Shown in pieces: positions 1-7,500 of a stretch of 13,340 bases of DNA. The DNA comes from S009-33 sp041694255. GTDB taxonomy: Bacteria > Patescibacteriota > Gracilibacteria > Absconditabacterales > Absconditicoccaceae. Numbering within the stretch: the first letter of the stretch is position 1; the number at the start of each line of letters is the position of its first letter. The position numbers and the translations under genes are program-made. The stretch is from contig JASMTN010000003.1 in NCBI GenBank assembly GCA_041694255.1, positions 1 through 13,340 of the forward strand. Direction: 5' to 3'. The notes beneath the pieces were generated by a model. That model made no database searches. It saw only the letters and a list, made by a program, of their open reading frames with translations, and was not told the origin of the DNA.

Positions 1-2
1 AT

Positions 3-386
3 GAAGAAAATAAAAAAAAAAATAAAAATAAAAAAGAAATAGATTATTTTAATTTAGCTTAAAATTATCTAGATTTATTAACAATGGAAAATTTATAAAA
101 ATTTAATAAATAATTAAAAGATTATATAAAAAATAATTTTTCAAATTCAGATTTTTTACTAAATACTAATCCTTATAATTGGAATATAGTTAATAATTGA
201 GAGTATGAAAAAATAAATGATGATTTTTATAATGATTTACCAAATGTAATTGCATTATTAAGATTAAAATATAGGAATGATAATACTCATTGAGAAAAAA
301 TTATGAATAAAGAAGAGTTTGAAGAGCTTAGAAGTTTACTTTTATATTGAAAGGGAATTATAGTAAGTTTGTTAAATAATGTTTAG
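3..386 (+). pseudogene. Decayed ORF with three in-frame TAA codons
   Basis: I do not recognise this gene. One frame stays coding-like from the window edge to the TAG at 384-386, but it is broken by TAA at 60-62, 96-98 and 111-113. The uninterrupted part, 114-386, encodes about 90 residues with no early ATG (the first usable one is near 303). TGA codons in it read as glycine, as in the genes downstream. The residues between the stops (NLA, NYLDLLTMENL, KFNK, LKDYIKN) look like the same protein, so the three TAA codons are more likely CAA, GAA or AAA codons that mutated than true ends. The first 40 nt are an A-rich low-complexity stretch. It could also be plain non-coding DNA that is open by chance, because AT-rich DNA with only two stop codons gives long frames. 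The gene may begin outside the window. Confidence 0.35.
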
Positions 387-438
387 CATATAATTTGTAA
401 AGAATAGTCCTTAATTTTTACCACATAACTAACTCCAT

Positions 439-666
439 ATGCCAAACTATCACTTATCTTGAACAACTTGAAAATACAAAATCAAAAAGGAGTGAACACA
501 AAAATATAGTAAAAAAAATATTTCTACAAAAAAAGAAGCTGAAAAATTAGCTAAAAAAATGTGTGAAAACTCTTGATGATGAGAAGTTAAAATTCACTCA
601 AAAGATTGAAAAATACAAGATTCTGATACTGTTGCACCTTGAAATTACCTGTCCTCCAAAAGATAA
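439..666 (+). CDS. DUF2188-like small protein, C-terminus frameshifted
   Basis: This 75-residue protein, from an ATG reading MPNYHLSG, matches the DUF2188 layout: a short N-terminal strand region with KxKIKKEG, a helix with a TKKEAEKLAKK pattern, then SGGGEVKIHSKDGKIQDSDT and APGN. The three consecutive glycines are all TGA (574-582), which strongly supports UGA = Gly. The family has no established biochemical role that I can name. The usual ending (GNDPxPPK) is not in this frame. The frame reads YLSSKR and stops at 664-666, while the neighbouring frame from 647 gives TCPPKDKVN and stops at 674-676. A small indel near 646-650 would explain this. No Shine-Dalgarno site precedes the ATG. It may be a recently damaged gene or a still-functional one with an altered tail. 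Confidence 0.62.
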
Positions 667-890
667 AGTTAATTAAACTTTAATTGTTTTAAATATCTAA
701 CTATGAATAATAATATTATAATATATCAAACTCAAGAAAATTAAATACTACAACTTAAATTTGTTAAATGTTGATTATTTAATTTGTTAAATGTTTATAA
801 AAAATTGTTTTATCAAAAACATCTTGAAAAAAGCAAAAACTAATATATAATGTTAAATGTTGAATTATATATTTGTTAAATAATTAAATC
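667..890. repeat. AT-rich spacer with GTTAAAT direct repeats
   Basis: I see no gene here. The spacer before fic contains repeated TGTTAAATGTT: identical 15-mers AATTTGTTAAATGTT at 758-772 and 781-795 (23 nt period) and a shorter copy at 851-861. TTTGTTAAATAAT at 872-884 is identical to 368-380 at the end of the decayed ORF. The second copy lies in a short inverted repeat, ATTTAA-TTTG-TTAAAT, at 777-792. The cluster ends seven bases before the fic ATG, so it could be an operator array for fic, a recombination scar or remnants of a repeat family. Confidence 0.5.
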
Positions 891-2027
891 ATGAAATATG
901 AAAAATTAAAATTAATAAACCCTTCTTTTGATTCTAATATTATGGATCAAATATTGGAACTTGAACATTTAAGAAAAAGACAACTTGAATGATCAACTCA
1001 TCCAATGATATTTTTTCAATTAAAATCAATTTTTCATACATTAGAAAGTATATGATCAGCTAGGATAGAGTGAAATAGAACTACTTTGGCTGAATTTATT
1101 GAAACAAAAATTTCTCCAGAGATAAATATTAATGAAGAAGTTAAAGAAATTCAAAATATGGAAAAAGCTCTTGAATATATAGATACTAACATAGATAATA
1201 TTATTATAAATAAAAAATTTATAAGTGAACTACATTATCTTATAACTGAATGATTGTCAGACAATAAAGAATGATCAAAAAATCCTTGAGAGTATAGAAA
1301 AACAAATGTAACAATACTAAAATCTAAACATAAACCTTGTGATTTTACACAAGTAAAAAATTATATGAATGAACTTTTTGAATTTATAAATGGTAATGAT
1401 GGTTGAAAGTATGATTTAATTAAAGTTGCATTAGTTCATCATCGTTTTGTATGGATACATCCATTTGATAATTGAAATTGAAGAACTGTAAGACTTCTTA
1501 CATATGCAATGTTGATTAAATTTTGATTTAATGTAAATGTTTGAAGGATAATAAATCCTACAGCAGTATTTTGTAATGATAGAAATAAATATTATGACAA
1601 TCTTTCTATAGCTGATTCTTGAGATCAAAAATGATTAGAACAATGGTGTGAATATGTTTTATGATGATTAAAAGTAGAAATAGAAAAAATTGATAAAATA
1701 TTAGATTATGAATATTTAAGTAAAAATATATTAATTCCTACAATTAACTTATCTTTGGAAAGAAAATTTATAATAGATGTAGAAGCAAAAATACTTAAAG
1801 TTGCAATTAAAAAGCAAGTACTAGAATCAAAAGATATAAAACATTTATTTCCTTGAAAATATCCTCAAGAAAGATCAAGAATTATAAAAACACTAAAAAA
1901 TAAAAAAATGTTAAAAAGTGAAAAACAATGATCTAGAAAATATATAATAAATTTTAGTTCTAATTTTTTACTTAGAAGTTTTATACAAATATTAGATAGT
2001 GAATGATTTTTATCTGACAATGATTAA
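891..2027 (+). CDS. Fic family protein (AMP-transferase type)
   Basis: This 378-aa Fic protein probably transfers AMP (or another phosphate-linked group) from a nucleotide to hydroxyl side chains of target proteins. The signature HPFDNGNGR begins at His190, the catalytic base, and both motif glycines are TGA codons. Upstream, S56-A-R-I-E60-G-N matches the inhibitory (S/T)xxxE(G/N) motif; in Fic proteins that carry it before the Fic core, this glutamate blocks productive ATP binding, so the enzyme is predicted to be self-restrained. The C-terminal ~90 residues look like a winged-helix domain (QERSRIIKTLKNKKML), common in stand-alone Fic proteins. The arginine in HHRF is CGT, one of only two CGN codons seen in the coding sequence here. 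GTTAAAT repeats lie directly upstream and an AbiE pair starts about 100 nt downstream. It could be a housekeeping regulator or a toxin; no small antitoxin ORF is adjacent. Confidence 0.93.
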
Positions 2028-2068
2028 TTTACTAAAACCAAATACAACTTTTTTTATTGAAAAAAGAT

Positions 2069-2096
2069 TTGACTTTTATTTTTAATTACTTAAACT
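2069..2096 (+). promoter_or_regulatory. Putative promoter of the abiE operon
   Basis: TTGACT (2069-2074), 16 nt, then TAAACT (2091-2096) resembles a -35/-10 pair. The -10 box overlaps the inverted repeat at 2086-2126, which would fit repression by the antitoxin. This is inferred from sequence resemblance only; in AT-rich DNA such matches arise easily. Confidence 0.4.
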
Positions 2097-2126
2097 GTAA
2101 GTAAGAAAATTTATTACTTCTAGTTT
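2086..2126. promoter_or_regulatory. Nested inverted repeats, likely AbiEi operator
   Basis: Two overlapping dyads lie just before the antitoxin ATG (2132). The first is TTACTTA-AACTG-TAAGTAA (2086-2104), with perfect 7-nt arms. The second is AAACTGTAAGTAA (2092-2104) facing TTACTTCTAGTTT (2114-2126), 11 of 13 positions complementary across a 9-nt spacer. AbiEi-type antitoxins are known to repress their own operon by binding inverted repeats, so this is the natural binding site. The assignment is inference; the dyads themselves are visible. Confidence 0.6.
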
Positions 2127-2131
2127 ATGTG

Positions 2132-2626
2132 ATGATAGAAATATTTAAAACAAATCAAACAGTTTTTACACTAAAAGACTTACAAATAATACTGAAAGAA
2201 AATAATTATAATAATTTAAAATCAAAAATAGCTTATTATTGTAAAAAATGATATATATATAGGATAAGAAAATGAATTTATGTAAAAGATGATTTTAATA
2301 TATATGAATTAGCTACAAAAATATATACACCTTCTTATATAAGTTTTGAAACTGTTTTGTTTGATTGTTGATATATATATCAAGAAGATAGTTGCATATA
2401 TGTTGCTTCTTATGTTTCAAGAAATATAGAAATTGATTATAAATGAGAAAAAATTAAAATTTGTTATAGAAAATTGAAAGATGATATATTATATGATAGA
2501 GATTGAATCATAAATAAATGAAATTATAACATAGCAGATTGTAAAAGAGCTTTAAAGGATATTAAATATTTAAAACCTGATTTATTTATAGATAATAATA
2601 AAGATGTTAGATACAAAACAACATAA
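2132..2626 (+). CDS. abiEi: AbiEi-like antitoxin / transcriptional repressor
   Basis: This 164-aa protein looks like the antitoxin of a type IV AbiE toxin-antitoxin pair. The N-terminus (about residues 8-52) is a winged-helix fold: FTLKDLQIIL, a recognition-helix stretch with LKSKIAYYCKKG, and a wing reading YIYRIRKGIYV, the usual opening of AbiEi proteins. It continues with the conserved PSYISFETVL helix (residues 67-76). The C-terminal antitoxin domain is shorter than in many AbiEi proteins. In known systems the antitoxin does not bind the toxin stably; it counters toxin activity and represses the operon through DNA inverted repeats. The nested dyads at 2086-2126, only five bases before the start, fit that. 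The 3' end overlaps the toxin gene by 23 nt, indicating translational coupling. Several glycines are TGA. Confidence 0.82.
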
Positions 2627-3287
2627 AATATTCCTTAGTAAGGTTTTACTTGAAATCTATAAAGATAAAACATTATCAACCATATTGTGATTTAAATGAT
2701 GAACTTGTGCAATGTTTTTTTATTGATTGCCAAGGTTTTCAGTAGATCTAGACTTTGATATATTAACAGAAGATTATGCAACAGAACATATTATGAAAAA
2801 ACTTGAAAAAATACTTTTAAAATATTGAAAAATAACTGATTTACATAATAAACATAATACCATATTATGAGAATTTTCATATAAATCTTGAGAAAAAAAA
2901 GTAAAAATTGAAATTTCCAAAAGAAAAACTATTTCAAATTATATTAGTACAAATTTTTTATGAGAAAATATATTTATAATTGATAAAACAGATCTTTTTA
3001 CAAATAAATTAGTTGCTTTATTACATAGAAATTGAATAGCAAATAGAGATATATTTGATATATGGTATTTTCTATCTTTATGAGTTGATATAAATGAAAA
3101 TTTACTTTATAAGCTAACTTGAAAAAGTACAAAAGAGTATCTAAATGAAATAAAAGATTTTATACATTCTTATGATTTTAATAAAATATTGTATAATCTT
3201 TGAGATTTGCTAGATGATGAGTTAAAAAGCTTTTGTAAAAATAAAATGAAACAACAAATATTATGATATATAGATTTTTATCTATAA
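2604..3287 (+). CDS. abiEii: AbiEii-type nucleotidyltransferase toxin
   Basis: This 227-aa protein belongs to the AbiEii / nucleotidyltransferase-like toxin family, partner of the AbiEi antitoxin. The polymerase-beta-like active site is clear: G32-G33-T34 followed by RFSVD48-L-D50-F, the GG(S/T)...DxD arrangement that binds metal and NTP. The glycines of GGT are TGA TGA. Further on, DKTDLFTNKLVALLHR (about residues 130-145) and NRDIFDIWYFL match the helices following the catalytic core; the lysine and D/E residues there are typical of the family. Known relatives bind GTP or add nucleotides to tRNA, causing reversible growth arrest and sometimes phage resistance. The start chosen is the ATG overlapping the antitoxin end, the usual AbiE arrangement. 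The family assignment is secure; the target is unknown. Confidence 0.92.
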
Positions 3288-3299
3288 AACTAAAATACT

Positions 3300-3779
3300 A
3301 TGACCAACTTTGAAAATATCATTAAAAAAGTGCCAAAAGTTAAGTTTGAATATGCTTGAAGTAGAAGCACAAGATGGAGGCATAAAACTTGAAAAGTGGA
3401 TAAAAAACCATTATATTTTTGAATTTGAATTTCTTTTAATATAGATGGAAGTAGAGAAAATCAAAAAGAAAAGTATCATAAAGTAGTTGAAAAAGTAGAA
3501 AACAGCTTAGATAAACAAGAATTAGATTTTCTAGTTCATTGGATAGAGGAAAATTTTTATAGAGTTTCAAAAAATGTAAAAATCAAAGATGTAAATTCTA
3601 AATGAAAACTTTTTATGCACTTATTGTATATACTTCCTTATATAAAGTACAATGTAGAAGAAAAAGGTATTGAAAATATATGAGGGCTTATCTCAAGAAC
3701 ATTGTATAACAGCACAAGAAGCTGGTACACTAACTATTGTAAGAAAAATAGTACTTATAAACTTTCAGAGAATTATTAA
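3300..3779 (+). CDS. Hypothetical protein, possible third gene of the AbiE operon
   Basis: I do not recognise this 159-aa protein. It starts 12 nt after the AbiEii stop with no visible promoter or terminator between, so it is probably co-transcribed with the AbiE pair. The sequence is basic and soluble, without a signal peptide or clear membrane segment. Visible pieces are a basic N-terminal patch (RSTRWRHK, about residues 22-29), a beta-like stretch PLYFGIGISFNIDG (38-51), a helical acidic/basic middle with a LDFLVHWIEENFYR helix (about 76-89), and an aromatic-rich basic tail (TRSWYTNYCKK). Several glycines are TGA, so it was made in the same code as its neighbours. The basic patches suggest nucleic-acid contact, but that is only a guess. 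It could instead be an unrelated gene that sits nearby. Confidence 0.75.
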
Positions 3780-3833
3780 ATTATGTTTTTAATATATGTC
3801 AATATAGTTATTTTAAAAAAAATAAAAAAAACT

Positions 3834-3847
3834 TATACTAATTAGTA
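3834..3847 (+). promoter_or_regulatory. Palindrome with possible -10 box before the 3D-domain gene
   Basis: TACTAATTAGTA (3836-3847) is a perfect 12-bp palindrome in the 94-nt spacer, and TATACT (3834-3839) overlaps it and resembles a -10 element. I see no good -35 partner. The ATG of the cell-wall gene follows at 3874. It may be a promoter with an overlapping operator; the evidence is weak. Confidence 0.35.
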
Positions 3848-3873
3848 CTTTAATAATATAAATAAAAATAAAA

Positions 3874-4986
3874 ATGATTAAAAAAACTCTTTCTGTAGCT
3901 ATTTTCTCTATATTGGCTTTGAACTTTACTAGTTCTATTGATCTATCTTGATGTTATAAAAAAACTTTTAAAGTAAGTGCTTATTATTCTGCTATTCCAT
4001 GACAAGACTTTTACTACAGATGAAATTTATATAAAGAAAGGTATTTGAATTGACAATGAACTCATGGTGCAAGTTGAAAAGCTGTATTTAATGGTATGGT
4101 AGCTGCTCCTAAAAATTATAGATTTTGAACTAAAATATACCTACCTTGACTTTGAGTTGGTCAAGTTGAAGATAGATGACAAGCTATAGTAAATGCTTGA
4201 GTAAGATCTCAACCATATGATAGAATAGATATATGGGTTTGAAAGTGAGATGATGCACTTATGAGAGCTTTAAGTTTTTGAAAACAAGTTAGAACTTGAT
4301 ATATATGTCCTTCTTATAGCAGTATAGATGTTTGATTTGATTATTCTTCATTTCCTATATTTGAAAAATTTTTTAACAAAACAATCTGGGGTATAGGACT
4401 TTACCTTTGAAGAGAAGATGAATGGGTAAAAGTCTTACAAGATCATCTAAGAGACCTTTGATATTTTAATTATCATACTTCAACTTGATATTTTTGAGAG
4501 CTTACAAAACAAGCAGTTGCAAGATTCCAAAAAGATTATGGAATATATACAAATTATTATTGATACTTTTGACCACAAACAAGATGAAAACTTAAACAAG
4601 CTTTAAAAGATAGATGATTGTACAAAAAAATAGATACTTATATTACAAAAGATAAAAGAGATATAACATTAGCTAAAAAAGAAAAAACTGAAGAAGAAAA
4701 GAAAAAAGAATCAGTATCTAAAGACTTAGAAATATTAAAAAGATGACTTTGAAAATGATATGAAACTTATGAAGTTAAGGTATTACAAAAATATTTAAAA
4801 CAACTTTGATATTATAATTGAGACTTAGATTGATATTATGGTGATAATACTATAGAAGCTGTGGCAAATTTTCAATTTAAACATGGCATTATAGACTCTT
4901 CAAATAGAAACTTAGCAGGATACTTTTGACCATCAACTAGATCTACATTTAAAAAAGTTGTTATTGAAAGTATTGTAAATTCTTAA
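3874..4986 (+). CDS. Secreted 3D-domain protein with two peptidoglycan-binding domains
   Basis: This 370-aa exported protein probably binds and cleaves or remodels peptidoglycan. Residues 1-21 (MIKKTLSVAIFSILALNF) form a signal peptide or N-terminal anchor. Residues 33-145 form a 3D/double-psi beta-barrel domain: GMVAAPKNYRFGTKIYLPG, then VED100RG and RID119IW, supplying two of the aspartates that name the family; the MltA/RlpA-like fold is associated with lytic transglycosylases. Two peptidoglycan-binding type 1 domains follow, at about 180-245 (VKVLQDHLRDLGYF, AVARFQKDYGI, YFGPQTRGKL) and 292-362 (VKVLQKYLKQLGYY, AVANFQFKHGI, YFGPSTRSTF), separated by a charged linker (258-288). In a symbiont or predator of other bacteria it could act on the host wall, but a role in its own division is equally possible. 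It has its own 94-nt upstream spacer and probably its own promoter. Confidence 0.9.
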
Positions 4987-5027
4987 ATTATTTTTATAAA
5001 TATGTTGTTTATATATAAATTAATAAT

Positions 5028-5642
5028 ATGGTAGAAAAATTAAATAATATTGAAGAAACAGAAGGAAAAGAAAAATCTAAAGAAAATCTTCAAGAACAGA
5101 TAGATACACATAAAGAATATGTAAAGAAAAAAGAGATAATAGACACAAAAGAGGAAACTTCTGAGAAATTAGATTCTTTAAAAGAATTAGTAGATAAAAA
5201 AGTCATTACTAAAGAATCTGCTGATAAAATAGTTTCTTGAAAAGCAATTGATAAAAATGAAATAGAAGCTATGTTTGACAAAATAGATGAGATAGAAGAT
5301 ATAAAAAATGTTGATAAGTATTTACCTGCAGAATATAGAATTACTAAAAAAGAGTACTTAAAAGCACTTGAAAGTTGAGTTTATAGAGTAAAAACTCTTA
5401 CAAAACTTGATATAGCATTAACTATGTTATCAGAGCAGATAAATCCTAATTCAACAATGTGAATGAATCTTTTCTCATGATTTTTAACAGTATTGGATAA
5501 AAATCTTGTGTTATTGCAAGAAAATACTATAGATGTTAAAAGATCTCTAGAAAAAGTATGAAGTAAAAGTAAGTCAAATAAAAAATTATCTTTATGGGAA
5601 AAAATAGTAAATTTTTTTAAAGAGGTATTTAATATAAAATAA
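5028..5642 (+). CDS. Hypothetical coiled-coil protein
   Basis: I do not recognise this 204-aa protein. The first 95 residues are almost all charged and helical (Lys/Glu-rich, e.g. KEKSKENLQEQI and KEETSEKLDSLKELVDKK) and look like a coiled coil. A middle segment, YLPAEYRITKKEYLKALESG (100-117), precedes a helical region with LDIALTMLSEQINPNSTMGMNLFSG. The C-terminus is a basic linker (KSKSNKK) and a short amphipathic helix, LSLWEKIVNFFKEVFNIK (187-204), that could lie on a membrane. There is no signal peptide. TGA codons (Gly71, Gly117 and others) break it under the standard code. It stops two bases before the ATG of the first DMT-type transporter, so the two are translated from one mRNA, which hints at a membrane-associated role. 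Confidence 0.8.
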
Positions 5643-5644
5643 AT

Positions 5645-6514
5645 ATGAGCATATTTTTATGATTAGTAACTGCATTTTTGCAATCTATATGAGTTACATT
5701 CTGGAAAAAATCACTTGATACATCAAATATGCCTAATGGTCTTTTTCTTATATTTTGACCATTAGTATGACTTTTTATAGTATATTTTTTTGTACTTATA
5801 CTATGAACCAATTTATCTATATTTTCTAATATACTTATTGTATGTTTACTTATTCTAGCTTGAATATTTGATTGATTATGACAAAAAGTAGAAGCACATA
5901 CTTTGAAGAAAGTAAAAATGTCTTATATATTACCTTATAGAAATTTAGATAAACTATTTATAATATTGCTTTGATTTATATTTTTTTACTGAGCTGAATG
6001 ATATAATAGTATTATAACATTTTTTGTTGCTATTTTTACTTTTATTATAACATTAGTGTTTTCTGCTAATTTAAATAATTTTAAAATAGATAAAAATATA
6101 TTATTTTACATATTTGGTAAGTTTATTATTTCAATATCAGTTATTATCATAGGTCTTGTCTTGCTTGAATACACAACTTTGGAATTGTTTTCTGTTCTTA
6201 TATTAACAACCTTTTCTTTTCATATTATAGCAAATATATTTTATAAAAATGATTTTAAAGTATTATTTACTCAATCAAAAGAATTTTATAAATATAGATT
6301 TTTATGAAGTTTTCTTTGATGGACATGATTTTTTGTTTCATTTTTAGTTATAGAAAATGCATGAGTTGTTTTAGCTTCTTTAATTAGTTTTATATCTATA
6401 GTATTTATGATTGCTTCTATGAAAGTAATTTTATGAGATACACCAAATAAAAAACAAATTATACTTGCTTTTATAATAACTTTACTAATATGAATTTGAT
6501 ATTATTTTAAATAG
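5645..6514 (+). CDS. EamA/DMT-type membrane transporter, copy 1
   Basis: This 289-aa integral membrane protein has about ten hydrophobic helices and no soluble domain, the layout of the drug/metabolite transporter (EamA) superfamily. It begins with a helix MSIFLGLVTAFLQSIGVTFWKKSL, where the short polar end after the first helix is typical of DMT proteins. The first half ends around SYILPYRNLDKLFIILLGF, equivalent to the conserved helix-4/5 region of EamA repeats, and the second half repeats the pattern. The substrate cannot be told; relatives export metabolites, amino acids or nucleotide sugars. It starts two bases after the coiled-coil gene and is followed after 19 nt by a related copy. Many glycines are TGA. 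Confidence 0.8.
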
Positions 6515-6533
6515 TTAATACAAATAAAAAAAA

Positions 6534-7428
6534 ATGAATATATGAATAATAATTTGAGTATTTCAATCTCTTTTTACTTCTATGTGACTTATAGCTACAA
6601 AAAAAGTTTTAGAAAAAAAGAAGGTGGGTAATAACATACAAACTTTTTTTTCTAGATTTAATCATTTTTTGATATTATGAGTATTAATTTTATTTTGAAT
6701 ATTTGGTTTTACATTTGATATACCATCCTCTGAGTTGACTTTATATAATATATTTTTATTTATACTTTCTGTTTGACTACTTTATACAACATACCCACTT
6801 AGAAGAACTGCATATGCAAATGAAAAAGTATCTGTACTGCAACCTTTTTTCAATGTTGTTCCAGGTTTTTCCTATTATAATAGGTTTTTTATTTATAGCT
6901 TCAGAAAGAACTAGTTTAATAACTTTTTTGATTGCTATACTTGCTTCTATAGTTGTTATACTTACAAGTATAGATTACAAAAAACTTAAATTTAATAAGT
7001 ACTCACTTATGGTATTATTATCATCTACTATCAAATCTTTTCAAATATTTATAGTTTATTATTTTTTAACAATACTTACACCTGAAACACTTTATTTTAT
7101 TGAAACTATTCTTATTACAATTATATCATTATTTTTGATTTTTATTAAGAAGGAATCTTACCAATTTAAACTTATAAATAAAAATTATTTTAGATTGTTA
7201 ATGTTTGCAAATACAATAGGTTTAATATCTGTCATATTGGTATTAAATATGTATACTAGCATATGAATTGTTGCTACAAGTTTAATGAGCTTATTGTCTC
7301 TTGGTTTTACATATTTATTATGATACTTTTTCTTAAAAGAAATTCCTTCAAAAAAAGATGTTATAGTTACAGTATTTGTTATTATTTGTATATGAGTTTG
7401 AATGTATTTTAAAACAAAAGCAATATAA
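6534..7428 (+). pseudogene. EamA/DMT-type membrane transporter, copy 2, frameshifted
   Basis: A second ten-helix DMT-type protein, related to the gene upstream, is split between two frames. The first frame runs from ATG 6534 through MNIGIIIGVFQSLFTSMG to VSVLQPF (residue 105) and would stop at TAG 6912-6914. The continuation (QVFPIIIGFLFIASERTS to the end GVGMYFKTKAI) lies one base further on and stops at TAA 7426-7428. Aligned with copy 1 (SYILPYRNLDKLFIILLGF), restoring one frame by removing a single base between about 6845 and 6862 gives a protein of about 297 aa with no gap. Candidate sites are the T6 run at 6845-6850 and the CC at 6861-6862. It may be a true mutation, a sequencing or assembly error, or, less likely, a programmed +1 shift. 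Both halves keep transmembrane character and TGA glycines, suggesting the lesion is recent or not real. Confidence 0.78.
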
Positions 7429-7437
7429 CTATTAACT

Positions 7438-7457
7438 TGATTTTTATATTAAAATCA
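7438..7457. terminator. Possible stem-loop after the second DMT gene
   Basis: TGATTTT-TATATT-AAAATCA is an inverted repeat with perfect 7-nt arms and a 6-nt loop, 10 nt after the TAA of the second transporter. The stem is AT-rich and no T-run follows, so it would be a weak terminator at best; it may instead be an operator for the MazG gene. Confidence 0.3.
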
Positions 7458-7500
7458 TCATTATAGGATGTATCATTTTAGTTTTAATAATCCAATATCT

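Noticed and set aside
60..113. TAA reassigned to glutamine in the first ORF
   Set aside because: TAA ends nearly all intact genes in the window at the expected family length, so local decay is the simpler reading.
758..884. CRISPR array
   Set aside because: The repeats are 11-15 nt, AT-rich and irregularly spaced, with no spacers of uniform length.
1431..1628. Minus-strand ORF inside fic
   Set aside because: It is low-complexity, antisense to the Fic active-site region and has no recognisable domain; the + strand gene explains the frame.
5629..5811. Minus-strand ORF over the first DMT-type gene
   Set aside because: It lies antisense to a well-supported membrane protein and shows no domain of its own.
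7468..7500. Upstream in-frame start for the MazG gene
   Set aside because: It adds residues (MYHFSFNNPIS) before the normal family start and sits right after a palindrome; not excluded, but the ATG at 7501 fits the family better.
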